A DNA stretch of 64,000 nucleotides from Hygrophila difformis (GCA_030278955.1 JAOANR010000002.1:26398057-26462056), one strand, 5' to 3'; counted from the stretch's first letter, positions 40,030 to 53,263 are shown. The notes: a model not told the origin generated them from the sequence alone. Translations and numbers: made by a program.

Positions 40030-42792
40030 TGTCATACCACCTATTTTTCGTGCACTTTTGTAAATTGTTGAACTACGTTATGGCTTGATCCCTTTACCGG
40101 GTACGTAGGCAGCTTAGAAGTTTTAATTCTAAGTTCAGTCACAACATATAAAACAAACACAAGACCTTTAGCACAAGAAAAGCCGAAACACAACTTCGAG
40201 GACGAAGTTGATTCTTAAGGAGGGTAGACTGTAATACCCGTGAATTTTCCAACATAAAATAAAAAATAATTAAATAAATAAACAATAAATACAATAAATA
40301 AAGGAATCCAGCAGATAAGGAAATAAATAAAGAAATCGAAATGAGAAATGAGATTTTAACTTAAATAAAAAGAATTATTAAAGGTAAATAAATTGTACAC
40401 CAAAACCCGACACTAATGAACTCGAGGATTCGAGTCCAAAACATCCAATTAGACCCGAGAATAAATTTAGAGAGAAAGTAGAAACCCGAATATACCCCAG
40501 AAATCGGAATTCGGGAGCATAGAGGGATAGAAACCCGAAAGAGAGGCGGAAAAGCACGACGGATCGCACGACCCGCCCGGACCAAAGTCCAGGCGAGTGT
40601 CGCGCGGTGGCCGCGCGGTGGAAGGGGAAACAGCGCGCCACGACCGCGCCACATGACAGATTCGCCCGTTGCGTGAATCTCTCGCCCGAACGCGGATTTT
40701 TCGACTTTCGGTTGAACATCTCTCGACCCAAGACCTTTAGGTCAGATGTTGGACGCCCTAGGGCTTGGGAAATCTGTAAATAAAGCCCTTGGGAGCCCCA
40801 AACAAGTTTACAAACCCTACAACCTTCCATACGTTCGAAACCCTAAATCCGGAGTCATCGGAGGCACGAAACCAAGACGAACGCTGTTGGATGAATTTCT
40901 CTACAGATCTCCATAGTCGTGGTAAGTCTCGATCCAATCTTTATTCAATAAACGATTCGAAAACGAATCCTAATCATCTCCTTCTTTTTTCTACACCCCG
41001 TATTGGATCTAGATCGTAGAACCCGACGAACGGAGAAGAGAAACGGTAGACGGGAAGCCACGCCTTCGAATAGACGATCCCCGACGTTCATAAACTCAGT
41101 AAGTTAACTCTTACATGGTTTTGGGATGAATTAAAACATTCAAACTAAAAGATTATCAAGAAATCGAAAATCTGTCAATCTAAACTTTCTACCGGCGCAA
41201 CAGATTTGTTGAATTTTTCCGAACCTTAAAACAAACTCAAACGGAAAAACTTAAAACACAAAAAATGTTCCTAAGACTTAGATCTAGCTACTGTAAATTG
41301 TTTAGAATTTTTGAGTTGATTTGATATGTGAAAACACACCGGAACCGAGTTGTTTGAATCTAGATCTTGAAATCTTGGACAGAACTTAGGAATGATCTTG
41401 ATCACATTTTTGACATAGGATCTAGACTGTTTTAGATCTTTGGCCGAACATGAAAGTCGTAGATAATTGTCTTAAGATGATCCCTGGCAAATTTCATTAA
41501 TTTTGGAGTTGAATTGATATGGTAGAATTTGAAATCTTTAAACTGTGACACTTTAAACTCGGACAGAATTGTTCTTATGCGAAAATTGGTGATTTTGACC
41601 TATTTAGATATCTCGGATTGAAAAAGTTAAAACACGAAAGTTGTAGATCTTGACGTTTCTGAGTCAGATATGAAATTTTGGAATTTTTAGAGTTAAATCT
41701 GATTTTTGACGAATTTTAGAGTAAACTGTGGTTTACCGAAACGAAATCTTGAAATCTTGTTGAAACATGGAATTAACCTTTAGGGTTGAAACGAGTTGAG
41801 ATATTATTTTTAAATAAATACAATTGAAGTCAGATTTTTAAAATTAAATCCCCTTACAAACTTGATAAATTAAAATTAGGGGTGAGTGCTCTGCAGGGTG
41901 CCCCCTAACGATTCACTTCGTGCCGTAATGGACGATGGTGACCCCGCGCGCTAAACTTGAGATATGGATTGCCTAAACGGCGAAATATAGAGCCTACACT
42001 CTCGTGAATATCCGTATGGGTTTCCCGAGGCTCCGGAGTGGTACTGGGTCTGGCTGATACGGTTGCGGCCGCCGGGCTACCGGCTAAACTTGTTGACATC
42101 GCGATGCTATCGTGAAACTTTGAAATACCAAATCGGGGATGTAATGGGGATTTTAAATTAAATTAAATTAGATTAAATTATGGTGTTGTCCAATTAAATT
42201 ATTTAAATGCTTTATTATGGCTTTTATGTTAAACCATGTGATATGTGTTATTAAATAGAGCCCTGAGATAAATTATGCTATTGGATAGTGATTAGATTAA
42301 ATTAAATATTATGTTATTATCATGCTTTTGTTAAATTATTAAATTTATGACTTTTAAACCCTACGATCATGCATGTGTTAACTTACTCAGCAATTTTGCT
42401 GACCAAAACCATTTTTATTCATTTCCTTACAGAATATGTGGAATGAGCATGTGTGAGCACGATTCATGCATGGGTTTTTGGGGAACACTTATTTTGCTTT
42501 TGAATTCGTACTTAGACTATATTATGAACGGGCCTGTTTAACCCGTGTTTTGGTCATGTCGGCCCTTTTTATATTTTCCGCTGCGATACTGTACTAAACC
42601 AAATATTTCCGCTGCGCTATATTATTATCATTTTCCAATTATATTGTATGGGCTGTCTTGAATGATTTAAATACTTTTAAATACTGCAATACCTAGCCTT
42701 GCATTCCTTTGGTAAGCTCGGAGAAACCGTGTCTTACTAGGGGGATGTGGCGGTGACATCCCGACCTGGGTAACCAAAACCGGGGTGTTACA
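40030..42792 (+). repeat. 5' LTR of chromovirus gamma
   Basis: TGTCATACC ... GGGGTGTTACA, 2,763 bp. About 200 bp inside (40193-40233) lies a hairpin CAACTTCG-agga-CGAAGTTG, then TTCTTAAGGAGGGTAGAC and TGTAATACCCG, which look like a fossil polypurine tract and LTR start. The TATA box of the other copy (49443-49451, CTATAAATA) reads CTGTAAATA here (40774-40782), so this LTR promoter may be weak. Confidence 0.92.
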
Positions 42793-42795
42793 AGT

Positions 42796-42807
42796 TGGTA
42801 TCAGAGC
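42796..42807 (+). other. Primer binding site of gamma (tRNA-iMet)
   Basis: TGGTATCAGAGC three bases behind the LTR end. Confidence 0.92.
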
Positions 42808-43010
42808 CCGGCTATTTTTAAACTATTATTTTTAAACCATTATTATTTTTAAACTATTATTAGTATTTTGACTATTATTTTAAATTTTAAAGTATTATTT
42901 CCATGGAAAAATTTTTATTTTAAAACCCATGGAAAAATATATATATGTGGTGCATTAAATTATTATTGGGGGAAAATATCATTTGCATTTGCATGTTGCA
43001 TCTCTGTTAT

Positions 43011-43144
43011 GAACTTAGAATCTTGGAAACTTGAACTTAGAATCTTGGAAACTTGAACTTAGAATCTTGGCAAAACTTGAACTTAGAATCTTGGCGAATT
43101 GAACCTAGAATCTTGGCGAATCGAACCTAGAATCTTGGCGAATA
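43011..43144 (+). repeat. Six tandem 22-bp units in the gamma leader
   Basis: Core GAACTTAGAATCTTGG repeated at 43011, 43033, 43055, 43079, 43101 and 43123, the last two with CCTAG. It lies between primer site and the first ORF; the beta leader has no such repeat. Confidence 0.88.
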
Positions 43145-43171
43145 TTAACTTAGATCTCTTGCTTGCGCTAG

Positions 43172-43507
43172 ATGGCTAGTCAAGACATGATGCAGTTGAT
43201 GGTCAGGATGATGAGTGTACATCTCGATTCCCACCAAACCCTAGAGCAAATGAAGTACCGTATGGCTCAATTGGAAGCCAATTTACATCACATGGGCAAC
43301 TTGAGAGAGGCGGATCATCACCGCATAAACCAACTCGAGCGCCAAGTCCAAACCCTCACTACGCAAAACTTAATACTAAAAGAATACATCGATGCCCACG
43401 GGCAGGACTTAAACACTATCTTTGACGAGCTGATGCCGCCGAGTTCGGAGGAGGAAGATCCGGAGGAAGATCCTGCTACCCCACCGGAGGATGTCATGAG
43501 ACACTAG
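43172..43507 (+). CDS. Small coiled-coil ORF upstream of gag (gamma)
   Basis: 111 residues, start MASQDMMQLMVRMMSVHLDS. The centre is heptad-rich and charged (LEQMKYRMAQLEANL; INQLERQVQTLTTQN) and likely forms a coiled coil. The tail is acidic and Pro-rich (SSEEEDPEEDPATPPED). A decayed copy occupies the same place in beta. It is separate from gag (260 bp gap). I know no domain name for it. It may be an oligomerising accessory protein or a regulator of gag translation; both are guesses. Confidence 0.65.
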   Translation: MASQDMMQLMVRMMSVHLDSHQTLEQMKYRMAQLEANLHHMGNLREADHHRINQLERQVQTLTTQNLILKEYIDAHGQDLNTIFDELMPPSSEEEDPEEDPATPPEDVMRH

Positions 43508-43766
43508 AGCTTCTATTGTTAGATACTATTTTGCTAGGAAAATATCGCTACTTTTGTACTAAAATTTCTTTTGAGGAAATAAAATGCCCGATTTATTTTT
43601 TTTTAAATCGGAAGGGAAATTTTAAAATAAAACCCCCGAGGCGTCGTACGCTTCTTAGTTTGAACAAAGCACCACGTGCGAAATTACAACACACATATAC
43701 ATTTATAGAAATTGCTTAGACTACATGCTAAATTCACCAGTCCTAATCTATCCCGTTTGTACCATA

Positions 43767-46700
43767 ATGGCACCCAGAGGAAGAGGAAGAGGAAGAACTC
43801 AACCCGCTCCCCAAACCACCACTGAAACACCCACTGAAACACCACCAAACGTCACTGAACCGATTCAACCTGAGATGGAACAACCCCAAGGTGCGCAGGA
43901 CGCCCCCGCACCGAACAATGTGGGCGATCGTCTTAGGACGATAGAGGAAGTGTTGATTGCGCTCGGAAACGCGCAAGTCAACCAGGGTCAAGCTGCGGCG
44001 GTACCTCCGCCCCAAGCTCGCCCTAACTACCTGGCGATGGTGAATCCTTACCAGCCACCCCACTATGCTGGTGAGGAGGATACAGCTAAACTGGAAGAGT
44101 GGATCCGGACCTTCGACAAGCTGCTGGGAGCAGTTAAATGTCCGGAAGGAGAAAGAGTGCACGTCGCTTCGTACTACTTGGGAGGCGAAGCTGACGACTG
44201 GTGGCAGGCCACTCAAGCTAAACTGACTGAAGATGACGAGCCCTACTCGTGGATGGAGACGATGGAACTACTCAGGGATCGATTCTATCCCTTGAGTACT
44301 AAAGCTGCCATGTACGAAGAGTTCCTGTCGCTGAAGCAAGGAGGCCAAACGGTGCAGGAATACTACACACGCTTCAAGGAGCTGGTGAGATTCGCATCAA
44401 GGCTAGTGCCTACTGATGCAGAAAAGGCACAGAAGTTCGAAATGGGACAGAACCTGTCTGTGCGCGAGGTGATCGCGGGGGTACACTACCCCGATTTGCA
44501 AGCAGTGTATGACCGCGCTGTGGCGGTAGCACGCGTGCAGCAGCTGAAAAGGAGGGTGAGTGGGGAGTCCAGTAGGGGTCCTCAAGACAAGAGAAGCCGA
44601 GACTCAAGAAACGAGAACAACACTGGAAGGAACGAGCAACGCAGAGGGTCGAATAGGCCCCAACAAAACAACACTGTGAGGAGGTTCAACCAAGAAGATC
44701 CGGTACCACCTTGCCCGAGATGTGGACGACCCCATCTGGCAAGGGGATGCCCGCAACAAGGCGCCTGTTACCGATGCGGTCGAATGGGTCACGTTCGACG
44801 GGATTGCCGAACTAGGCTCGAGAACATAACGAAGAGGGACGATTTGGTCGCGGGGCAAGAACAGCCTCAAAATCAAAACGGGCGAAATGGGAACAACCAA
44901 GGGTACAGACCCCCTCAAAATAGACCGCAGAACCAGAACCAGAACCAACGACCTCCGCCCCCGCAGAATCAAAACCAACAGCAAAACCAGCAGCAGAACG
45001 CGAATCAGCAGGGCAACCAAGGACGCCCTGTGGGGAGGCTCAATGTGGTAAACCAAGCGGACGTGCCTGCGCAAGGAGAAGTGATGGCAGGTACATTTTA
45101 TGTGTTGAATACGCTCCTTAGAATTCTATTTGATTCTGGAGCTAGTTGCTCAATTATAGCATCAAGGATAGTGCCTGAGTTAGATCTACCTAAGTGCGAG
45201 AGAATTAGCTTAGGAATTCAATTGTCTTCTGGAGAAGTAGTGTCTTGCTCTAAACGATATAACGGAATGCCTATAGTGATAAAGAACGTAGAATTCTTCG
45301 CGAACTTAGTAGAATTTAACTTAAGAGACTTTGACATCATACTGGGGATGGATTGGCTATCCCAGTATAAAGCGGTGATCGAATGCCAAAAGCAAAAGAT
45401 CACCTTGTCAAAAAGTAGGGGAAAGAGAGTTATCTTTTACTCTCAGCCCCCTAAGAAAAGTAACAAAATCGTTAGTGCACTTAAACTAAGTAACTTGATG
45501 CGTAAGGGGTACGAACTATATGCGTGCTATGTGCACAACCTTGAGGCGGAAGAAAACAAGGTTGATAGCATACCAGTGGTAAGAGAATACCCGGACGTGT
45601 TCCCTGAGGACGTTCCGGGCATGCCACCTGAGAGAGATCTTGAATTCACTATAGATCTCATTCCGGGGACAGAGCCTGTCTCGAAAGCTCCGTACCGGAT
45701 GGCACCACTGGAAATGAAGGAGTTAAAGGAACAACTCGAGGAACTATTGGGAAAAGGCTACATAAGACCGAGTACGTCCCCTTGGGGAGCACCGGTTTTA
45801 TTTGTTAAGAAGAAAGACGGAGGACTACATCTTTGCATAGATTACCGAGGACTAAACCAAGTGACCATTAAGAATAAATACCCCCTACCGAGAATAGAGG
45901 ATCTGTTTGATCAACTGAAGGGAGCTTCAGTATTCTCGAAGATCGATTTGCGATCTGGGTATCATCAATTGAGGATCGCCGATAAGGACATTCCGAAGAC
46001 GGCATTTCGAACGCGATATGGCCATTACGAGTTCACAGTGTTATCCTTCGGGTTAACAAATGCTCCGGCCATGTTCATGAATCTCATGAACAACGTGTTC
46101 CGAGAATTGTTAGATCAGTGCGTCGTAGTGTTCATCGACGACATCCTGATCTACTCAAAGAGCGAGGAAGAGCACGCAAAACACTTACATCAAGTGTTAG
46201 AAACCTTGCGAAGAAATCAGCTATACGGCAAGCTGTCGAAATGCGATTTCTGGTTGAAAGAAGTGGCATTCCACGGACACATAGTATCCGCTGATGGAGT
46301 ATCAGTGGATCCGGCCAAAGTTTTTGCCGTGACGGAGTGGGCAACTCCGAAGAGTCCAACGGAAATAAGGAGTTTCCTTGGATTAGCCGGGTATTATAGA
46401 CGATTTGTGAAGGACTTTTCAAGGATTGCACGTCCTTTGACCCAGCTACTAAAGAAATGAGCAAAATACGAGTGGACCGAAGCGTGTGAGACTTCGTTTC
46501 AAGAGCTGAAGAAACGACTCACAACCACACCCGTATTAACATTACCATCAGAGAATGGTGACTTCGAAGTATATAGCGATGCTTCGAAGGAAGGTTTAGG
46601 TTGTGTCTTGATGCAAGACTCGAGAGTCGTAGCCTATGCATCACGCCAACTAAAACCTCACGAGGAAAATTATCCGACCCACGACCTGGAGTTGGCAGCG

Positions 46701-47865
46701 GTTGTTTTCGCTCTAAAGATATGGAGACATTATCTTTATGGGCGGAAGTGTCGAATGTTCACCGACCACAAGAGCTTGAAATATATATTCACTCAGAAGG
46801 AGTTGAATTTGAGACAGCGAAGGTGGTTGGAACTTATTAAAGACTACGATTTAGAGATAGCATACCACGAGGGGAAGGCGAATGTGGTAGCCGATGCCCT
46901 AAGTCGGAAAACCCAACACGTAACAAACTTGTTGGTAATTCCGCCGGCATTGTACATGGATTTGGCAAGATTGGAGTTAGAACTTGTGCATCCTGGCACA
47001 GTAAGAGAAACGGTCAATGCCATGGTCGTAGAAACTCCAACATTGGACGAGATTCGACTCGCTCAACCGGGCGACCCGAAACTCGAGAAGATAAAAGAGT
47101 ATATTGCCGAAGGAAAGGCAATAGGATTTGTTGTCCACGAGGATGGAAGCATCCGTTTTAAAGGGAGATGGTGTGTGCCTCTTAAATGTGCCGAGTTGAA
47201 ACTAAGGTTGATGGAGGAAGGGCACAACACGCCATATTCCGTACATCCCGGAGGTGACAAGCTATACAAAGATCTGAAGAAGATCTATTGGTGGCCGGGA
47301 ATGAAGAAGGAAGTGGCGAACTTCGTGGCGAGATGTCTCACCTGCCAAAAGGTTAAGGCAGTGCGACATAAACCCTTAGGATTGATGCAACCACTAGAGA
47401 TTCCAAGTTGGAAGTGGGATAGCATCTCAATGGACTTTGTCTCGGGATTACCCCGATCACGTAAAGGCATGAACAAGATTTGGGTGATTGTGGATAGGCT
47501 AACGAAGACCGCCATATTTATCCCAATGAAAGACACGTGGACTATGGACCAATTGGCCCGAGCCTACATTGATAATGTGGTACGACGACATTGAGTACCA
47601 CATGATATCATTTCCGATAGAGACAGTCGATTTGTCTCTCATTTCTGGACGGAGTTACAAAAAGCTCTCGGTACTCAAATCAAAATGAGCACCGCATTCC
47701 ACCCGATGACGGATGGACAAACCGAGAGAACAATCCAAACACTAGAAGACATGCTGAGAGCATGTGTGTTGGAATTCAAAGGGAATTGGGAATCTCATTT
47801 GCCCTTGATTGAGTTTTCCTATAATAATAGCTACCATGCTAGCATCGGCATGGCACCTTTCGAGG
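43767..47865 (+). pseudogene. Chromovirus gamma gag-pol (two nonsense codons, 3' truncated)
   Basis: One frame from ATG 43767 ([15 protein letters not shown]; an upstream ATG at 43725 is less likely). Gag: [19 protein letters not shown] capsid region with [10 protein letters not shown]; two Cys clusters, CPRC at residue 316 and [14 protein letters not shown] at 334. Protease DSGAS at about 456. [12 protein letters not shown] and FIDD at 789-792. RNase [11 protein letters not shown]. Integrase HHCC and core with [16 protein letters not shown] and DGQTERTIQ. Two stops, both GGA changed to TGA, at 46458-46460 and 47592-47594. The gene breaks off inside integrase after GMAPFEA at 47865, where duplicated F-box DNA begins; the chromodomain is lost. 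Not autonomous. Confidence 0.92.
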
Positions 47866-48519
47866 CCTTTGTCCCCGAAAAGGATTAGACTCTTCTTCAC
47901 TGTCGATAAACACACTGCTGATCTTCTCCTTAATCTTGTGGATATGTTCTTCCTCTTTAAGGATTGATCCAAGCAGATACAATCCTTCATCAATCTCTTC
48001 AAGGTTCTCTGAACTCAGAAGGATGAAGGCCTTGATGAAGATTGAAGGGTGATGATTATCTTCAATTCCAGGCTTGAGGATTTCGAAAGCGGCTTCCATG
48101 AGCCCTGTGTTGCAGAAAACCGAGAGTGCAGGTTCAAGTTTGAGCATGAAGTTCCCTGCCTCTCTGCATCTTTGCATTATCTGAGTGTAGTGAGCATCAA
48201 GTGTTCTTTCCGCAGTGATTCGCCTCACTACATTTGCTCTCCTCCATACTACAGGCGCCTTACTTGCTCTAAAGAATTTCTTGCAAGTTGGGGCTGCCCT
48301 GGCTACATCCTTCATCTCTTCCTTTCCCAGTCTTGAAAGAATGTCTCCTAAAATTTCATCAGGAATATCTGCAATGGAGGTTCTAGCATTGGGAGCTGCT
48401 GCGGCCATTCTAATTTCTGATAAAGGTTGTAGGATGATTGTTCTAATGTGGGAATGTTTGAGATGAAAGGAGAGAAAGATTCGACTAGATTTTATAGCAG
48501 AAAAACTAAATTCTGCCAT
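47865..48519 (-). pseudogene. Duplicated 5' part of F-box A' (A'')
   Basis: Nearly identical to 39222-39876: start ATG at 48408, TATA box and F-box are present, but the C-terminal Cys motif and acidic tail are cut off at 47865, where the frame runs into antisense integrase sequence and adds a few foreign residues (RPRKVPCRC). It could be transcribed from its own TATA box. Confidence 0.88.
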
Positions 48520-48672
48520 GATTACAAGCGGTTGAAACGACGTGTGATGGTTGGTGTACGAGAAGAAGAAGAGTCTGAAAAAGGGTATTTTGGCCTTTGA
48601 GAAGTTTGAAAATCTATCCGTTCAGTATTCCCAGGCTCTCGCTTTGTCAATTGTCATCGCGTGGTTATAAAA

Positions 48673-51464
48673 TGTCATACCACCTATTTTTCGTGCACTT
48701 TTGTAAATTGTTGAACTACGTTATGGCTTGATCCCTTTACCGGGTACGTAGGCAGCTTAGAAGTTTTAATTCTAAGTTCAGTCACAACATATAAAACAAA
48801 CACAAGACCTTTAGCACAGGAAAAGTCGAAACACAACTTCGAGGACGAAGTTGATTCTTAAGGAGGGTAGACTGTAATACCCGTGAATTTTCCAACATAA
48901 AATAAAACAATAATTAAATAAATAAACAATAAATACAATAAATAAAGGAATCCAGCAAATAAGGAAATAAATAAAGAAATCGAAATGAGAAATGAGATTT
49001 TAACTTAAAAAGGAATTAAAGGAATTTAATTAAATAAAAAGAATTATTAAAGGTAAATAAATTGTACACCAAAACCCGACACTAATGAACTCGAGGATTC
49101 GAGTCCAAAACATCCAATTAGACCCAAGAATAAATTTAGAGAGAAAGTAGAAACCCGAATATACCCCGGAAATCGGAATTCGGGAGCATAGAGGGATAGA
49201 AACCCGAAAGAGAGGCGGAAAAGCACGACGGATCGCACGACCCGCCCGGACCGAAGTCCAGGCGAGTGTCGCGCGGTGGCCGCGCGGTGGAAGGGGAAAC
49301 AGTGCGCCACGACCGCGCCACATGACAGATTCGCCCATTGCGTGAATCTCTCGCCCGAACGCGGATTTTTCGACTTTCGGTTGAACATCTCTCGACCCAA
49401 GACCTTTAGGTCAGATGTTGGACGCCCTAGGGCTTGGGAAATCTATAAATAAAGCCCTTGGGAGCCCCAAACAAGTTTACAAAACCCTACAACCTTCCAT
49501 ACGTTCGAAACCCTAAATCCGGAGTCGTCGGAGGCACGAAACCAAGACGAACGCTGTTGGACGAATTTCTCTACAGATCTCCATAGTCGTGGTAAGTCTC
49601 GATCCAATCTTTATTCAATAAACGATTCGAAAACGAATCCTAATCATCTCCTTCTTCTTTCTACACCCCGTATTGGATCTAGATCGTAGAACCCGACGAA
49701 CGGAGAGGAGAAACGGTAGACGGGAAGCCACGCCTTCGAATAGACGATCCCCGACGTTCATAAACTCAGTAAGTTAACTCTTACATGGTTTTGGGATGAA
49801 TTAAAACATTCAAACTAAAAGATTATCAAGAAATCAAAAAGTTGTCAATCTAAACTTTCTACCGGCGCAACAGATTTGTTGAATTCTTCCGAACCTTAAA
49901 ACGAACTCAAACGGAAAAACTTGAAACACGAAAAACGTTCCTAAGACTTAGATCTAGCTACTGTAAATTGTTGAGAATTTTTGGACTTGATTTGATATGT
50001 GAAAACCCACCGGAACCGAGCTGTTTGAATCTAGATCTTGAAATCTTGGACAGAACTTAGGAATGATCTTGATCACGTTTTTGACATAGGATCTAGACTG
50101 TTTTAGATCTTTGGCCGAACATAAAAGTCGTAGATAATTGTCTTAAGATGATCCCTGTCAAATTTCATTAATTTTGGAGTTGAATTGATATGGTAGAATT
50201 TGAAATCTTTAAACTGTGACACTTTAAACTCGGACAGAATTGTTCTTATGCGAAAATTGGTGATTTTGACCTATTTAGGTATCTCGGATTGAAAAAGTTA
50301 AAACACGAAAGTTGTAGATCTTGACGTTTCTGAGTCAGATATGAAATTTTGGAATTTTTAGAGTTAAATCTGATTTTTGACGAATTTTAGAGTAAACTGT
50401 GGTTTACCGAAACGAAATCTTGAAATCTTGTTGAAACATGGAATTAACCTTTAGGGTTGAAACGAGTTGAGATATTATTTTTAAATAAATACAATTGAAG
50501 TCAGATTTTTAAAATTAAATCCCCTTACAAACTTGATAAATTAAAATTAGGGGTGAGTGCTCTGCAGGGTGCCCCCTAACGATTCACTTCGTGCCGTAAT
50601 GGACGATGGTGACCCCGCGCGCTAAACTTGAGATATGGATTGCCTAAACAGCGAAATATAGAGCCTACACTCTCGTGAATATCCGTATGGGTTTCCCGAG
50701 GCTCCGGAGTGGTACTGGGTATGGCTGATACGGTTGCGGCCGCCGGACTACCGGCTAAACTTGTTGACATCGCGATGCTATCGTGAAACTTTGAAATACC
50801 AAATCGGGGATGTAATGGGGATTTTAAATTAAATTAAATTAGATTAAATTATGGTGTTGTCCAATTAAATTATTTAAATGCTTTATTATGGCTTTTATGT
50901 TAAACCATGTGATATGTGTTATTAAATAGAGCCATGAGATAAATTATGCTATTGGATAGTGATTAGATTAAATTAAATATTATGTTATTATCATGCTTTT
51001 GTTAAATTATTAAATTTATGGCTTTTAAACCCTACGATCATGCATGTGTTAACTTACTCAGCAATTTTGCTGACCAAAACCATTTTTATTCATTTCCTTA
51101 CAGAATATGTGGAATGAGCATGTGTGAGCACGATTCATGCATGGGTTTTTGGGGAACACTTATTTTGCTTTTGAATTCGTACTTAGACTATATTATGAAC
51201 GGGCCTGTTTAACCCGTGTTTTGGCCATGTCGGCCCTTTTTATATTTTCCGTTGCGATACTGTACTAAACCAAATATTTCCGCCGCGCTATATTATTATC
51301 ATTTTCCAATTATATTGTATGGGCTGTCTTGAATGATTTAAATACTTTTAAATACTGCAATACCTAGCCTTGCATTCCTTTGGTAAGTTCGGAGAAACCG
51401 TGTCTTACTAGGGGGATGTGGCGGTGACATCCCGACCTGGGTAACCAAAAACCGGGGTGTTACA
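48673..51464 (+). repeat. Distal LTR of gamma (part of duplicated block)
   Basis: 2,792 bp; 29 bp longer than the proximal LTR, mainly through an AAGGAATTAAAGG-rich insertion near 49008-49035. It carries an intact TATA box at 49443-49451. Preceded by duplicated A' DNA instead of a polypurine tract; followed by TAAAA (51465-51469) and the right-arm hairpin region. Confidence 0.92.
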
Positions 51465-51476
51465 TAAAAACCGTCT

Positions 51477-51705
51477 CTCGCTTTGTAAATTACAAAGCGA
51501 GGAAAAATTCTTGTACAGTTTTCAGAGAAGATGGTCACGCTTTGTATCTCGACAAAGCGTAAACATCAAGCTCTTATTATTTAAAAACATATCAGATTTC
51601 ATAAAATGAGAATTTGAACTGATCACCTCGCTTTATAAATTTTACAAAGCGTGAGTGAGAGTAGTTCTTTTTAAATCACGCTTTGTCAAAGTTAACAAGA
51701 GCGTG
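51477..51705 (-). repeat. Array of CGCTTTG-type hairpins behind Athila pol (right arm)
   Basis: 51477-51501: CTCGCTTTGTAA/TTACAAAGCGAG, perfect 12-bp arms. 51537-51560: ACGCTTTGT/ACAAAGCGT with 6-nt loop. 51627-51654: CTCGCTTT/AAAGCGTGAG. 51677-51705: CACGCTTTGT/ACAAGAGCGTG. Mirror counterpart of 1429-1722. Gamma is inserted within this region, and one more unit lies on its other side (39996-40020). Confidence 0.8.
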
Positions 51706-51928
51706 GCCTCATAATTTCTCAAAAACACTTAATACTCAAAAACCTGGTTGAAGATCTGTATCTCATCCTTCTTCATTCCATCACAGCTTAATTTCTCGAA
51801 TTCCTGAAAATATAGAATATAAGAATTAGAGATGAAACATATATCGAAAGAAAAGGGAAATACTACTCAGTTAACCTGGGTAGTATCCACCCCCCTATAT
51901 TTTTTTTTTTTTTTGAAAAGAAGAAATA

Positions 51929-53263
51929 CTAAGGGTTATCCAAATATTCAGTTTGGATATTTAAATCTTGTTGACCAACATATTCTTTTAGCCTGTGTCC
52001 ATTTACAGTCTTTTCTTCTTCACTGGGCATGATTGTGACTGCTCCGTTGTCATGAACAGCTACAATGGGGAATGGTCCTGTCCACCTTAATCTGAGCTTA
52101 CCTGGAAATAGTTTCAAACGAGAATTATAAAGCAAAACCAATTGACCAACAGAAAATTCCTTATGTTTGATTTTTAAACCATGAATTTTCTTGGTTCGAT
52201 CTTTATAAATTTTGCTGCTTTCATATGCTTCGAGTCTCATCTCTTCCAACTTAGACAGATCAAACTTCCTCTTGTCTTGTCCTGACTGAAGATCCATGTT
52301 GAGCATCTTAATGGCCCAATATGCTCTATGTTCTAGCTCAACTGGAAGATGACAAGCTTTTCCAAAAACTAATCTGTAGGGAGACATTCCTATAGGAGTC
52401 TTAAAAGCAGTTCTGTATGCCCATAAAGCATCATCCAGCTTCTTTGACCAGTCTTTTTTTGTAATATTCACAGAAGCTTGTAGGATATGCTTGATTTCCT
52501 TATTAGATACCTCCACCTGTCCACTTGTCTGAGGATGATATGGTGATCCAACTTTATGATGAACACCATATTGTTTCAGCAACTTCTCAAAAAGTTTATT
52601 TACAAAGTGAGATCCTCCATCAGATATTATGGCACGAGGGGCTCCAAACCTGGTAAAAATATTCTTTTGCAGAAATTTAGTAACTTGTTTAGCTTCATTA
52701 TTGGGTAAGGCTACTGCTTCTACCCATTTTGAGACATAATCAACAGCTACTAGAATGTAGTGATTACCAAATGATGGGGGAAAAGGTCCCATAAAATCAA
52801 TTCCCCACACATCAAATATCTCTACTTCTAAAATTTCTTTTTGAGGCATTTCTTCTCTCATTGAAATGTTTCCCAATCTTTGGCATCTGTCACACATCTT
52901 TATAAGTTTCTGGCAATCCAAAAAGATAGTCGGCCAGTAAAAGCCACAGTCTAGAACTTTTCTAGCAGTTCTAGCAGGACCATGATGGCCTCCTAGAGGA
53001 TTCTCATGACACTTTCTAACAATTTGAAAACCTTCCTTTTCATGAACACGACGCCTAATAACCTGATCAAAACAAAACTTAAATAAAAAGGGATCATCCC
53101 AATAGTATTTCAGAATTTCTCTGAAAAATCTTGACTTCTGATGAGAGTCTTTAAACTCTGGGACAATCTTGCAAGCTAGATAATTAGCAAAATCTGAAAA
53201 CCAAGGACAATCAAATTGATGCAAATGCAAAGCATACAACTGTTCATCTGGAAATTTTATCAT
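51929..53263 (-). CDS. Athila integrase (right copy)
   Basis: 444 codons ending in LDNP. RNase H/integrase linker (FPDEQLYAL), HHCC zinc finger ([10 protein letters not shown] ... CDRCQ), catalytic acids in [17 protein letters not shown] and QVEVSNKEI, and the C-terminal GPFPIVAV region. The frame differs from RT by one base at 53250 (NDK/FPDEQ), so pol as a whole is disrupted although this part is open. Compared with the left copy, it retains the last twelve codons. Confidence 0.9.
   Translation of the reverse strand: MIKFPDEQLYALHLHQFDCPWFSDFANYLACKIVPEFKDSHQKSRFFREILKYYWDDPFLFKFCFDQVIRRRVHEKEGFQIVRKCHENPLGGHHGPARTARKVLDCGFYWPTIFLDCQKLIKMCDRCQRLGNISMREEMPQKEILEVEIFDVWGIDFMGPFPPSFGNHYILVAVDYVSKWVEAVALPNNEAKQVTKFLQKNIFTRFGAPRAIISDGGSHFVNKLFEKLLKQYGVHHKVGSPYHPQTSGQVEVSNKEIKHILQASVNITKKDWSKKLDDALWAYRTAFKTPIGMSPYRLVFGKACHLPVELEHRAYWAIKMLNMDLQSGQDKRKFDLSKLEEMRLEAYESSKIYKDRTKKIHGLKIKHKEFSVGQLVLLYNSRLKLFPGKLRLRWTGPFPIVAVHDNGAVTIMPSEEEKTVNGHRLKEYVGQQDLNIQTEYLDNP

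Noticed and set aside
44604..45074. 156-codon antisense frame in gamma gag
   Set aside because: Arises from the Asn/Gln/Arg-rich gag linker read backwards; low-complexity Leu/Val/Arg product.
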